Assembly (NCBI RefSeq): GCF_031143425.1
Contig: NC_090448.1
Coordinates: 530,366,313-530,430,312 of the forward strand
DNA length: 64,000 bases
From: Pleurodeles waltl
Lineage: Eukaryota > Chordata > Amphibia > Caudata > Salamandridae
Direction: 5' to 3'
The notes below the pieces were generated by a model. That model was not told the origin of the DNA. It saw nothing but the letters and a program-made list of their open reading frames with translations, and made no database searches. The number at the start of each line of letters is the position of its first letter. Positions within the stretch are counted from its first letter, which is position 1. The position numbers and the translations under genes were made by a program. Of this stretch, positions 35,813 through 47,289 are shown one piece after another.

Positions 35813-36857
35813 CTGTCGCGGGGGAGCTTTTCCCCTATCATTAAATACTCGCCTTTTTTCTTCATTGTCATTATCTAACGGTCCAAGTAGCTGACCATTT
35901 CACTGATGTAAAGTGTATAACTATCTTTAGAACATACAAAACGGGTGGTTTTCTTATGGGTTTGGTCCTTCATAAGGCATAACCAATGGCACTTAGCTTT
36001 ATTCTCAGCTATCTTTTTCTTGAGAAATCTCATTGACTTGGTTGCTGTTGCTTTTTCTTCCGCTCTCATTTTTCTCTTGAGTCTAGTTTTAAACTATAAT
36101 TGTGCTCATTCTCTATTCAATACATATAATACTTTGTGCCTTTACAAACCTTATTACTTGATATTTTTCAGCCGGAAAGGCTTTCCCTGACTGTTAATTA
36201 GTGTATAAATTACTGATATTAGTTATGTGATGTTATATACATACACTTATATTTCAAGATATTTGCTGTATTACTACTTAGACTTTCGACTGATCATTTG
36301 GCCATCTGAACAAATAATGACTTGAAATGGTATGTCTGCTCTCCCTTTCTTCTCCCTTTTTTCTTCCTCTCTTTTTCTTTCTTTTTCTTCTTTCTTCTTC
36401 CTGCATGTACAGCAACATCTACCGTTTCTACTCACATTTTTTCTTAATATAACAATGTTTCTCTTCGAAAGCATGCCTTTTCCATACTCTAGTCACCTTG
36501 GATAAAATTAAAGTTTGGTCTCTGACTATTTCTACTTGTTGTAAAGGATACCTATATTGGCCACTACTAACAATATACATTTATTTGTCCTGGCCTTTTC
36601 CATTTACCAAACCTTTCTCTTACCCGGTACTGTTTCGCCACTTGCTCGGCTTTTGATTTCTTACTTTTGATAATTATCTGGATTTTGAGAAGCATATCTT
36701 TAGATAGCATGACTATTCATATAGGCCAGTCGGGCCTTATTCTTAGTAATCTCTCGGGACTTTCCTGGCACATCACCTTGGCTTCCTCTCACCGCTGTTA
36801 ATATAACCACACTTGTCTCTACTTTTTCCTCAGTCTTATGACATCTTTTTTTCTTCC

Positions 36858-36910
36858 CCAGCTTTGAGAAAGCCCTGGTTTATGCGCCCGTGGGGCAAAA
36901 CACGTGTTTG
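36858..36910 (+). ncRNA. Hammerhead-like remnant in pseudo-LTR
   Basis: The downstream copy (42249-42300) reads CTGGCTTACGC, then GCCCGTGGGGC, then GAAACACG. The GCCC/GGGC pair and GAAAC match stem II and the second core strand of a type I hammerhead ribozyme. The first core strand, CTGANGA, is not intact. In this upstream copy GAAAC is also changed to AAAAC. Hammerhead motifs are known in Penelope pLTRs. If real, this one is inactive. Confidence 0.3.
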
Positions 36911-37118
36911 CTGGCCCAAATTCATACACCTTTTTGGATCTGTGTGTGTTTACATTTTCACTGAGAATTGAAATGTTTTCCTAAATAAAATTGGACTTGG
37001 AGCAATATTGACAATATCTCTAGTATTGTAGATGAACGCGACACACCTTCAGATATTTGGATATTGAGAAATAAATATCTGCATTCAAAAAGTGGGACCT
37101 CACTATTTTTTCTGAATC

Positions 37119-37315
37119 ATGTTTTTCCATGGAGGACTAGGGCCCAATGTCCTCCAGTGAAGTTCCCACGTACTTTAATATCAAGGGGCAATTGCATACA
37201 GGGAGTTTTGTGGCTTTTTGGGGCCCCCCTTTCTTCTTTCTTTGGAGCAATGCCTGTAAAACCATAATAATTTGACTCCTGGAGTAAAGCCCAGAATTTC
37301 TCAAAGACTACCAAG
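37119..37315 (+). other. Penelope 5' leader of the full copy
   Basis: Sequence between the end of pLTR 1 and ATG 37316. It contains a short inverted pair (TGGAGGACtagggcccaaTGTCCTCCA, 37131-37156) and the segment 37221-37251 that is copied in inverse orientation at the left edge of the insertion. Confidence 0.7.
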
Positions 37316-38126
37316 ATGTCACTGCATACAAACAGAAGGGAATTACGTATTTCCAAAGTAGATCAAGTATTCAACTCTTCAGGCACTGGTATCCCAAGCT
37401 CTGTATCTACTAACTTATCATCAGCCAAAAGCACCTTTCTGGCACTGGAGAAATCCCTTAAAAAGGAAACTTCCAAATGGTGGGAGGTAGCCTCTCTCAA
37501 AAAATATCTTGAGAATGATCGAATTCCTCGTGGACTTAGAATCCTGATCTTCCCACCAATTGATACCACCTCACAGGAACACCTACAAAAATGGGAAGCA
37601 AATTTAAAATTGGCATCTACCAACATGATCAAACAATTGATCGAAATATCCCAAGATGAATATGAAAGACATCGAACAGAAGTGGACAAATTGACCCAAA
37701 GCATAGAGGAAGCCAACTGGGGTGATATCACCACCAAGAATTATGCCATCCTGAATAATATTATTGATCGTTACAAGGAGGACATTATCCAAAGAAAAAA
37801 TCGCAAATTTAGAAGGGACCTCCATGATTACCAACAAGGGAGAGTTTACACCTTTAGCAAAAAATATGACAACATCAAAGATTGAAATCTCTCTCTGGAA
37901 ACACAGAGCTGCCCTGACACCTTACTGTCCTCAGACCTTGAATCCTCTGATGATACTGAAAGATGCTCATCAACTACACCTTTAGTAAATTTTTCAGAGG
38001 AGGCAAGGCGTTATCGACTAGGAACTCTAAAAGATATACGAACAAAACCACCAGATACTTCAATGGAAGAACCAAGTACATCCGGCATACAAACAAGAGC
38101 CCGCAATAAAATCCCAAGGTCCTAAA
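37316..38126 (+). pseudogene. Penelope N-terminal open frame
   Basis: ATG 37316 opens a frame of 189 codons to TGA 37883-37885. The same frame then continues without a stop to TAA 38124-38126. About 269 codons therefore look like one original frame with a single nonsense codon. The protein has a Lys/Glu-rich region with EKSLKKETSKWWEVASLKKYL and the Penelope-type motif NDRIPRGLRILIFP (about residue 68), then a likely coiled region (EYERHRTEVDKLTQSIEEAN). It overlaps the next frame by 17 bases. Its function in the family is not established. Confidence 0.75.
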
Positions 38127-40521
38127 CTCTGATATACAACTAACAGTTAATCTCTCGGATCATGAGCTCTCTCCATCCGATCATCAAATCCTTAACAGAG
38201 GCCTTTCTTTTTGCCCTACTAACTATTGGAACATTACTCAAACTAAGATTGATTTCTTCAAATTCATACGCCATCTCAAATTAAAATCTTTCTTTTCTAA
38301 TTATTCGTCTTCTTCTTCTTCCATTTCAATACCTCCCTTACAAAACTCAGGTGACCTTTCAGTTCAAGACCTTGAAGATATCAGTATCTTAAGGAATCTA
38401 TCCAATACTGAAGAACCTGATTTACCCCTTTCTTCGATAGCTCAAGACCTAGACACTAACCAATATCATCCTTCTGACCTGCGACCTAAATCCACTTTCA
38501 CCCTGATTCTTCCGGCAGGAAATTCCATTGACCTCTTCTCCACAGCGGTTTTGAGGGACTTAGACCGGGAATTCAAACATTATAGTGACAAACGCAAGCA
38601 TTTTCGTCCTAACATTACCCAAACTCAAGTACTTGCCCTCAAAGCACTGAGTAAAAACAACCAAATCATTATTAAAGAGGCCGACAAGGGTGGAAATATA
38701 GTTGTTTTGAACACCAATTACTATTTACAGGAAGCCTATCGGTATCTTCAGGACAAGAACTGCTACCAACCTCTTTCATATAGCTGAAATCCAACATAGG
38801 CTTCGTGATCTATTGGAACATTGGCATTCTCTCCATATTCTTTCTACTAAAGAGAAAAATGCCTTATACTTACAATCTCCAACCATCCCTACCCTATATC
38901 TTCTACCAAAAATACACAAAAAAAGTCACCCACCTAAAGGAAGACCAATAATATCAGGCATTAGCTCCATCTGTTCCCAATTGGGTACCCTAATTGATAA
39001 AGAACTGCAACCTTTCATGACCAACCTACCCTCCTTTGTAAGAGACACCAAAGATATTCTACAAAAGTTACAAAACATTGATTGGCAATCTGATTATTTT
39101 CTAGTCACTATTGACGTTGTCAGCCTCTATACCTCCATAAAACATAGTGACGGCTTAGCAGCTGTTAGAAGAAGCCTATCCACAAAATCAGTGAAGTATC
39201 TGGAACGTAACTTATTGATTATGGAAATGTTACAATTTTGTTTAGAAAATAATTACTTTCTATTTGATGGTAGGTTCTATTTACAACTCCAAGGTATCGC
39301 GATGGGGGCAAAATTTGCCCCACCTTATGCCTGTATACTGATGGGTGCGGTAGAAAACCACTGGTTATGGAATGACCAAACTGAACATTTCTCCAAACAT
39401 ATAATTTTTTGTGGCCGGTATATTGATGATATCTTGTTAATCTGGCAAGGCCAGAAGGGCCTTTTAAACCAATTTTTACAGTCATTAGTGCCAAACAAAT
39501 GGGGCATTGACATTACCTATCAAATCTCCAACTCATCAGTAGAATATTTGGACCTTTTGATCTTTATAAAAGAAGACAGGTTACACACAAAATTCTTTCG
39601 TAAAACGACAGCAGCAAATTCAATCCTCCATGCCACCAGTTGTCACCCTTCAAGTACCATCCGGAATATTCCTCAGGGTGAATATAAAAGAGCCAGATTG
39701 AATTGCTTTACCACAACAGACTATGACATTGTTTCCACTCAAATGACTGAGAGACTAACAGCCAGGGGTTACAATAGTCAATCACTCAACGTAACTAAGG
39801 AAAAACTACGTGATATGGACGCACTAAGCTACTCAACAAATCTCATACACCGAATACGAAGCCTGTTATCCGGTTTATCACTGAATTTCATAATGGTCAT
39901 CATCTGATTCGGCAACTCCTTCACAAACACTGGTACCTCCTACAAAATAACCCTTCCATTAATCAACACATAACCAATTTTCCACAAATAGGCTTCAGAC
40001 GGGCTCCTAACCTTAGAGATAAACTCTGTTCATCCTTCTTTCAAAATCAGTCCCCAACATCATTTCTACCTCCAAAACCAAAGGGTTTCTATACATGTAG
40101 CAAATGTTCAATTTGTAAGTGGGGCCTCTCTAAAACTACAATAACTTCAATCAATGAGCAAAGGTTTTATATCAATGACTTTATAAACTGTGGAAGCCCA
40201 AATGTGGTCTACATAATATGGTGCCCGTGCCACCAAGCCTACATAGGCAGTACCATTCGCCCGCTCAAAATAAGAATTCAAGAACACTATCGCAATATCC
40301 AAAAATTGGATATGAAAGCACCACTGGTTGAACATTTTACAGAATTTCACTCTCATGAACGCTATTTTACATTCTGTGGCCTTCAACAAATAAAACCAAC
40401 CCCTTGAGGTGGCAACGTTGCATTACGCCTGCGTAAGGAGGAAAGTAGGCTCATTATTCGACATGATACAGTTAATCAGGGACTGAACAAAGACTATGAG
40501 TGGCACTATTGGTTATTGTAA
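38110..40521 (+). pseudogene. Penelope reverse transcriptase plus GIY-YIG endonuclease, frame-broken
   Basis: Frame 1 (38110-38787) starts without an ATG and holds ILNRGLSFCPTNYWN and KEADKGGNIVVLNTNYY. A one-base shift near 38780 moves to frame 2 (to 39907). That frame holds LPKIHKKSHPPKGRPIISG, DVVSLYTSIKH (first catalytic Asp), GIAMGAKFAPPYACI, the catalytic YIDDILLIWQG and VEYLDLLIFI. A second shift in 39851-39907 returns to frame 1 for the connector, CSKCSICKWG and GIY-YIG nuclease (NVVYIIWCPC, QAYIGST), ending at TAA 40519-40521. A TGA at 40405-40407 replaces the CGA seen in the upstream copy. Motif order is that of Neptune/Penelope-type elements; the clade is not resolved. Confidence 0.92.
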
Positions 40522-42502
40522 AACTGAGATACCTAACTACAATGCCACCTAAGTGTTCTTTGTAACAGTGTTCTTGTAACAATGTCATTGTAAAAATGTA
40601 CTTTATTCCTTTGCTTTAAATACCTGGCTAATGTTCCTTTCTTTTCTCTTTAGCTCTCTGCTTATACACCCTTGTCTCTTCTCAAAATGGTTAATTTATA
40701 TATCTTTCATATGGTGCATTTTTTCCCTTGTTTTTCATGCCTTATTTCCTTTTGGTGTTAGGGCTACATCAAACACGTACAGGAAAAAAACATTCTTTTT
40801 CTCTTTCAATCCATTTTGTTTTCTTCTTTCTTACTCTCTAACCAGTAATCCATTTCTTAAGAAGACCATTGACACATAAGGTCTCAATAATTTGATTGTA
40901 TCTTTCAGTCACCGTTCAGGATATTATCATATGCACTGCTCTATTTTAAGATGGCGCCGTTCTTGGTTACTACCAAGATGACGCCCTCGAAGTTTGTGTG
41001 CTACCAGTATGCCGGCAGCACTCCTAGTCCTTTTTCACTGTCCATGCCCAATAGTTTACATCGAGGCAGGACAAGAGACCACTTCTTTACCGGCCGCGTA
41101 TAAAGACGCGAACCGGTCTTCGGCGCGACGCTTGTATTTTGATTGTTTTCTTCAGGCGACGTTTGAGACTGACTATATACCTAAAGAAAACGGGTGAGTC
41201 CTGTCGCTGGGGAGCTTTTCCCCTATCATTAAATACTCAGCTTTTTTTTTCATTGTCATTATCTAATGGTCCAAGTAGCTGACCATTTCACTGATGTAAA
41301 GTGTATAACTATCTTTAGAACATACAAAACGGGTGGTTTTCTTATGGTTTTGGTCCTTCATAAGGCATAACCAATGACACTTAGCTTTATTCTCAGCTAT
41401 CTTTTTCTTGAGAAATCTCATTGACTTGGTTGCTGTTGCTTTTTCTTCCTCTCTCATTTTTCTCTTGAGTCTAGTTTTAAACTATAATTGTGCTCATTCT
41501 CTATTCAATACAGATAATACTTTGTTCCCTTACAAACCTTATTACTTGATATTTTTCAGCCGGAAAGGCTTTCCCTGACTGTTAATTAGTGTATAACTTA
41601 CTGATATTAGTTATGTGATGTTATATACATACACTTATATTTCAGGATATTTGTTGTATTACTACTTATACTTTCGACTGATCATTTGGCCATATGAACA
41701 AATAATGACTTGAAATGGTTTGTCTGCTCTCCCTTTCTTCTCCCTTTTTTCTTCCTCTTTTTCTTTCTTTTTCTTCTTTCTTCTTCCTGCATATACAGCA
41801 ACATCTACCGTTTCTACTCACATTTTTTCTTAATATAACAATGTTTCTCTTCGAAAGCATGCCTTTTCCATACTCTAGTCACCTTAGATAAAATTAAAGT
41901 TTGGTCTCTGACTATTTCTACTAGTTGTAAAGGATACCTATATTGGCCACTACTAACAATATATATTTATTTGTCCTGGCCTTTTCCATTTACCAAACCT
42001 TTCTCTTACCCGGTACTGTTTCGCCACTTGCTCGGCTTTTGATTTCTTACTTTTGATAATTATCTGGATTTTGAGAAGCATATCTTTAGATAGCATGACT
42101 ATTCACATGGGCCAATCGGGCCTTATTCTTAGTAATCTCTCGGGACTTTCCTGGCACATCACCTTGGCTTCCTCCCACCGGTGTTAATATATCCACACTT
42201 GTCTCTACTTTTTCCTCAGTCTTATGACATCTTTTTTTCTTCCCCAGCCTTGAGAAAGCCCTGGCTTACGCGCCCGTGGGGCGAAACACGTATTGGCTGT
42301 CCCAAATTTATACACCTTTTTGGATCTGTGTGTTTACATTTTCACTGAGAATCGAAATGTTTTCCTAAATAAAATTGGACTTGGAGCAATATGGAAAATA
42401 TCTCTAGTATTGTAGATGAACGCGACACACCTTCAGATATTTGGATATTGAGAAATAAATATCTGCATTCAAAAAGTGGGACCTCACTATTTTTTCTGAA
42501 TC
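39851..42502 (+). repeat. Penelope pseudo-LTR, downstream copy
   Basis: Matches 34460-37118. It contains the endonuclease-coding end, the TATA/donor region (about 41100-41197), a polypyrimidine tract (41728-41788) and the GCCC-GTG-GGGC-GAAAC motif. It ends TTTTTTCTGAATC directly against the right target duplication. Confidence 0.92.
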
Positions 42503-42519
42503 GTCCTTTTCGGGAATTG
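42503..42519. repeat. Right 17-bp target-site duplication of the Penelope-like element
   Basis: Exact copy of 34388-34404. Confidence 0.92.
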
Positions 42520-43549
42520 AATTAATGATCTTCAGATATGCCCCTATATTTCAGCAGATACTTTTTTTACTCGTATAACTATCCTAGAAGTATATTAGTT
42601 TTATGTGGAGAACTACATGATAAGCATCTCAGCTAATTAGCACAGTCATGTAAAAGTGTCAATTCAAGAAAAATACAAATACTGTGTTACATCCTCATAA
42701 TCTATACTTTTCACAGTTTGCAGTCAGGAGGCTAAATTTTAACTGGCCTTCACTTTCAACAAATCACCTTTTTGAAACTGTACAGTACCTTTTTTATATC
42801 TGCTTCAATACGGTTTATTCTCTAGCACTCCCTTCTTCACTTCTGCTGCTTTTGCTCACTTTAAACTGGTGCCATCCATTACCAAATTTCATGGTGTTCA
42901 TTTTACTGACCAGGGAACGGTGGGCAGTTAGGTCAACTTTCCTCCAGGCTGTAACTGTGACCCGACTTTGCTTACATATCTCTGGAGTAGTGCTCTACTC
43001 ACTTAGCCATTCTACCAGCATACATCTATGGTGGGCATAACAATATGATGGGCGTACCACACAGCATACTAATTTCTGAACTGGCCATTCAGGAAAAAGA
43101 GCATGCCAGACGCTAGGGAGCTCAAACCCCGAGCCTCTGAGGTGGAGAGTGCTGAGACCTGAGGCAGGGCGATACGAACCGAGAGGAGGAGGAGAATGCT
43201 TATCTGACACTACTGACACTATTGCATCCTTAGCACTCTCTCCTCAAGTGTTACTGAAAGCTGTATATACGATAGTGGAGACTCCTGAAGGCTGAACTGA
43301 GCATAGGGGGCTGTAGGCAGCCCTCTTTTAGTGTTAGCCCAGCGGAAGCAGGCCAGCTAGGGTTGAGTGCTGCTTGCTGGACTTGCTGTTGTGCCCCCAC
43401 TCAGTGCTGCAAATCTCACCAAAGTGTGCTAGTCCCATTGCAAGAAGTCCTTTAAGCTGAAGCCTCTTCCAATCTGAGTTTGAATTAGCTTTCTAGCTTT
43501 ATAGTGATTTGGCACTGAGGTCTGTCCTTGTTGAATAAGTTGGCTTGTA
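42520..43549. other. Unassigned sequence
   Basis: No gene recognised; the frames at 42684-43040 and 42995-43219 have no signature. The right part may be the 5' leader of the following LINE. Confidence 0.35.
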
Positions 43550-43558
43550 GACATCAGA

Positions 43559-45450
43559 ATGACACCGCAGAGGTTGCTTTCTGGCAGATTAATTTTCTCA
43601 AGAGCGTGCAAAAAGGCTAAATTAAGTCCTCTTAGAAACAAGGGGCATAGTCTGATGCTGGCAAAGAGCTCGAACACCATTTTTTCCTATTTTCAAAAAG
43701 ATAATCAGGATGAGCCCTCTTCAAGCACGGTAGCCAGTGTGGCAATCCTAGGATCTTCCATTGAAGCTGAACCAGCTTTTAATCATGTCTAGCTAATTGA
43801 GAAATTATCTCCTGCTGTAGAAAATGAAAATGGTGTGTCCTCCATCCATAAGGACCTGAGTACCCCCTATTATTGAGGACTTTTCCTTACCTGATATCAA
43901 CATTAATGTTAATTCCAGGGACTCTGTGGCTTGTGGAGCCCCTAATGCTGTAGCGTTCCCTTTGCAGACTTCCAGTTTGAGACTTTTCACTAGTACCCCT
44001 TCAGATAAATTATCATTGCTACTTTGTACATTTGTAGCGCCTCAATTTGAAATACCTGGGAATTTCTCCTGTGATCTTCCTGGGCAATATGTGTTCATTT
44101 CTGAATCTTTCAAATGCATGGAAAGAACTTTGGCTTCTATTCTTGCATTATTAGAAAAATCTGTAAAGAATTCAGACCATATACAAGACATTTTATTGGT
44201 AATAACGCACATGTTGATGGGCTCCAAGAATGAGGGGTGGAACCCGGTGGAGACTTTTTAAGCTGGGTCTCTCGGGCACTGGTCCAACTCCTGAGGACTC
44301 CGACAGTTATTTGCATAGAGAAACATGTAACTTCCATCTAACCCGTGAACATGGAACTCAAATGGGCAAGCCTCAAGCATTCTTGTAAACAGCCGATGTT
44401 AAGAAGTCGGAGAAACCAGAAAGTCCTGTTTATTCCTTTAAAAAGCTATTTTCCTCAGACCTTCCAAACCCCACTGTCTCTAGTGATATGGCTAAAGCAC
44501 CAGGTCCTGAGGTGGAACCTTTTCCCATCTTTAGGTCCTCGGATCGGTCTACAGTAAGGCCACAGTAATACGTGCAGTTACCATCAATTCGATTTCTGCC
44601 AAGGATAAAAAGAAAAGAAAAATGCAGATTTTGACAAAGAGCAAATGGAGAATATCAAAGAAAAATCCAAGGAACCTATGGTTTCAGGAAGTTGGTGAAC
44701 CTGGGGCTTCAGACACAAAGGGGCCCTTTGGCCCATCCATGGTGCAATAAAATAGAGATCCACAATCTTTATTGGTCGAGCAATCCTCCTCAGAATCAGT
44801 ACTATCGAAATTGAATCCCAGAGCTAAACGTTTTATTGTTTTGTCAAATTTGGTGCCCAAAGAATCCAAATTCGTAGTCAGCTGATAGGGAGGTCTATAC
44901 CATTGGTTACCGTCCCCACTTATAGCCCGGTGGACACTGTATGGCTAGGTTTTGTTGCATTATTTGACTCTGATCTAAGTATGAACCATTCCTTTTTATT
45001 GTCTTGCTTTGCAGACATTGAAAATTTTAAAATGGGTCAAAACAAAGATATTGCTCTGGTATGTATAGCTCATCCCCCCAAAATGTTAGTCTCGAGTCAA
45101 GTTTCATTCCTAAATTGTTGTTAATTTAATTGTAATAAACTGTGACTTGTTGCAATGTAGAGGCATTGACATAATCCCGGTTTTGGATGAAAAAGTAATA
45201 GCCAGCAGGCAGTCTGCTCATTCAAATCCAGCAGTGTTTAATAAATGTTTGCCATCTGTACTTGATTTATCCACTAGCAATTTAAAATGCTTGAATATTT
45301 CTATCTCAAATGGAGGGAGAGTAGTAAGATTTGCTGGCCCAGAAGTTCCTGTTATCTCCCCTATAGAGGATGAGCTTAAGAAGTGGAGTTGGTTGGCCGT
45401 ATCACTAAATAGTACCAGGCCACTGGGTCATGTTTCAAAACCAATTCACT
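43559..45450 (+). pseudogene. LINE ORF1-like region
   Basis: A series of plus-strand frames (43559-43792, 43926-44261, 44345-44557, 44903-45124, 45147-45452) with Ser/Lys-rich, weakly coherent protein text and no recognised domain. They are assigned to ORF1 only because they lie between the element's left part and its endonuclease. A real separate gene is not excluded but nothing supports one. Confidence 0.35.
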
Positions 45451-45459
45451 AGCAAACAT

Positions 45460-46190
45460 TTAAGAATGGTCCTCTGGAATACAGCGGGTATATCGAACTC
45501 TCCAGAGAAGTTGAAGTTCCTATGTGGCCTAAAAGCTGATTTTAATCTTCATCCAGGAAACCTGGTATGCTGCATACTTTCTCATGTGAGGGTTACATTG
45601 TTTTTAAGTTTTAAGGCCCTGCCTTCTAAGAAAGGGCATGCAAATGGGGGAATTGCTATCTTATTGAGCAACAAGTTAAAATAGGAATACAAAAATTTTG
45701 AAGATCCATGTAATTTCTTTCAGGTCTTAAAGGTGTTTTTTTTCGTAGAAGGAGGCAAAAGAGTTTATTTGTTTGTGGTGAATGTTGACATCCCTCCGGG
45801 CAAATGTTATAACAATATACTTCTTGACATTTTCAATTATATATCAAGAAGAATGAAGGGGAATGTGAGGTTTTGTTAACTGGAGATGTTAACTGTAAAA
45901 TGTCTAACCACTCCATTATTCTATTTTGTGACACTGAGAAGGAAACAGTATTTCATATCCCACCTCTGTTGTTCCCATCAAATATAAGAACAGATAAAAG
46001 AGAGTTTCTGCTTCTAACTCTGCTAAGAAGGAATAGTTGTATAATTTTAAATGGTAGATTTAATTCAGATTCAAAGGTCCAATTCATTCATAAATCCCCA
46101 TTGAGATGTTCCATCATAGATTGTTATTGCCTCCTAATACAGAGCTCAGTTCGTCATGGACATCACAGTTTTGAATTCCCCATTCAGTGA
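45460..46190 (+). pseudogene. LINE endonuclease (APE type), broken
   Basis: Blocks in order: RMVLWNTAGISNSPEKLKFL (start of an APE nuclease, N in the active site), KGHANGGIAILLSNKLK, VYLFVVNVDIPPG, LTGDVNCKMSNHS (GD-N motif), IILNGRFNSDSKVQFIHK and SIIDCYCL (SxxDY-like motif). This domain nicks target DNA before reverse transcription. Frames change between blocks. The 3' part is cut off at 46222 by a MITE and resumes at 47041-47289. Confidence 0.75.
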
Positions 46191-46219
46191 ACATAGATTA
46201 CTTGTTCTCTCTTTAAAAC

Positions 46220-46222
46220 TAA
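46220..46222. repeat. TAA target duplication, left
   Basis: TAA here and at 47038-47040 flank the MITE, as expected for PIF/Harbinger-type TWA duplications. Confidence 0.7.
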
Positions 46223-47037
46223 GAGGGTCATTATGACCCCGGCGGTCGTGTGAATGTGGCGGTAGTACCGCCAACAGGCTGGCGGTACGTACCGCCACAT
46301 TATCACATTGGTGGGTTGGCTGAAGCCAACCCACCAATATACCACACCGACCGACATGGCGGTAGCAGCTGCTGGGCCAGAGATAACAATCTCCAACCCG
46401 GCGGCTGCTGCTACTGTACTGCCGGTGGCATTTTAACCCTGCCTACCGCCATGGTTTTCGTGGTGTTTGTAACGCCACGAAAACCATGGCGGTAGGCCCT
46501 ACCAGTGACAGGCAATTCTTTCCCTGTCACTGGTAGGAGGATAACACTCCCCAGACGCCACCCCCTCCATCCATGCTCCCCCTTCCAATTCCCCTCCCAT
46601 ACACGCACAATCGCAGGCACACACTGCTTATTCACACTCTCACTCACACAGGCATACACGTATGCATCCATTCTTTCACGGACGGATCCGTACACACATT
46701 CATACTGACACGCAGACACGCATTCACATTTCCATTCATACATGCATTCTCACACATGCACACACAACACTACACACACATTCGCATTCACGCACACATT
46801 CATGCACACACACAACATACGGCTGGCGGCGGTCTACTGGTGTGGCTCTGCTGGTGGTAGCAGCGCCACCTTAACACCGTCCCCCAGTATGGCCACAGCT
46901 GGATTTCTGCGCTTCTTGTGGCAGAAATCCATCTGTGGTCATAATTTGGCAGATGGATGTTAGCCACCGCAACGGTCTTTTGGTGGCCATCGCCGCGGCG
47001 GTAGGAGCCACTTGCCGCCAATGTTGTAATGTGCCCC
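46223..47037. mobile_element. Harbinger-like MITE built from hairpins (copy 1)
   Basis: An 815-bp element with ends GAGGGTCATTATGACC... and an inverted but diverged ...GTTGTAATGTGCCCC, flanked by TAA. Inside are successive inverted repeats: 46308-46321/46324-46337 (14 bp perfect), 46441-46463/46475-46497 (23 bp perfect, 11-nt loop), 46499-46512/46523-46536 (14 bp perfect), and TGGATTTCTGC/GCAGAAATCCA near 46899-46930. GGCGGTA motifs recur. A CA/TTCACACA-rich simple repeat fills about 46600-46815. It encodes no protein. It lies in the LINE endonuclease. Confidence 0.78.
46600..46815. repeat. Imperfect CACACATTCA-type simple repeat
   Basis: Many degenerate units of ACAC/ATTCAC/ACACGCA. His/Thr-rich frames across it (46505-46860) are low-complexity artefacts. 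Confidence 0.8.
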
Positions 47038-47040
47038 TAA

Positions 47041-47284
47041 GTCTCTCTTCTGTATAGTCTTGGAAAGTTGATGACTCCCATACCATTTTTATAAAGGGCA
47101 CAAGTAGAAATCATTGGCCACTATTTAAAATAAATAATGTTAAAAGATGTCTAGAGAGTACTATTTTGAGTTTAGCTTTTTGAAATCATGATATCCTTGA
47201 CTCTTTTTATAGGGCGGATTGTAAAGACCAATCATTAGGCACTGTCTATGCACCCCATGAAGTGTGCGTCCCTTAGTACTACTG
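47041..47284 (+). other. LINE segment between two insertions
   Basis: About 245 bases of the interrupted LINE between the MITE and the long LTR-like element. Coding text is decayed. Confidence 0.5.
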
Positions 47285-47289
47285 CTTAA
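47285..47289. repeat. CTTAA target duplication, left
   Basis: CTTAA is repeated exactly at 50241-50245, flanking the TG...CA element. Confidence 0.88.

Larger units (their letters stand above)
34460..37118 (+). repeat. Penelope pseudo-LTR, upstream copy
   Basis: Corresponds base for base, apart from scattered substitutions and small indels, to 39851-42502. It contains the C-terminal linker, the GIY-YIG coding region and the 3' noncoding part, ending in GTGGGACCTCACTATTTTTTCTGAATC. In tandem Penelope units the upstream copy supplies the promoter for the downstream full copy. Confidence 0.92.
34405..42502 (+). mobile_element. Penelope-like retroelement with pseudo-LTRs and GIY-YIG endonuclease
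   Basis: An 8098-bp insertion bounded by an exact 17-bp target-site duplication. Its order is an inverted 5' stub (34405-34432), a 26-bp filler (34434-34459), pseudo-LTR 1 (34460-37118), a unique part with the N-terminal and reverse transcriptase frames (37119-39850), and pseudo-LTR 2 (39851-42502). Penelope-like elements are known for partial tandem copies (pLTRs), inverted 5' pieces, variable target duplications and an RT joined to a C-terminal GIY-YIG nuclease; all are visible here. The two pLTRs are nearly identical by eye, so the insertion looks recent relative to most repeats in the window. The coding region has two frame changes after the RT start and two internal stops. Confidence 0.93.

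Noticed and set aside
46505..46874. His/Thr-rich proteins of up to 95 aa
   Set aside because: Low-complexity reading of a CACACATTCA-type simple repeat.
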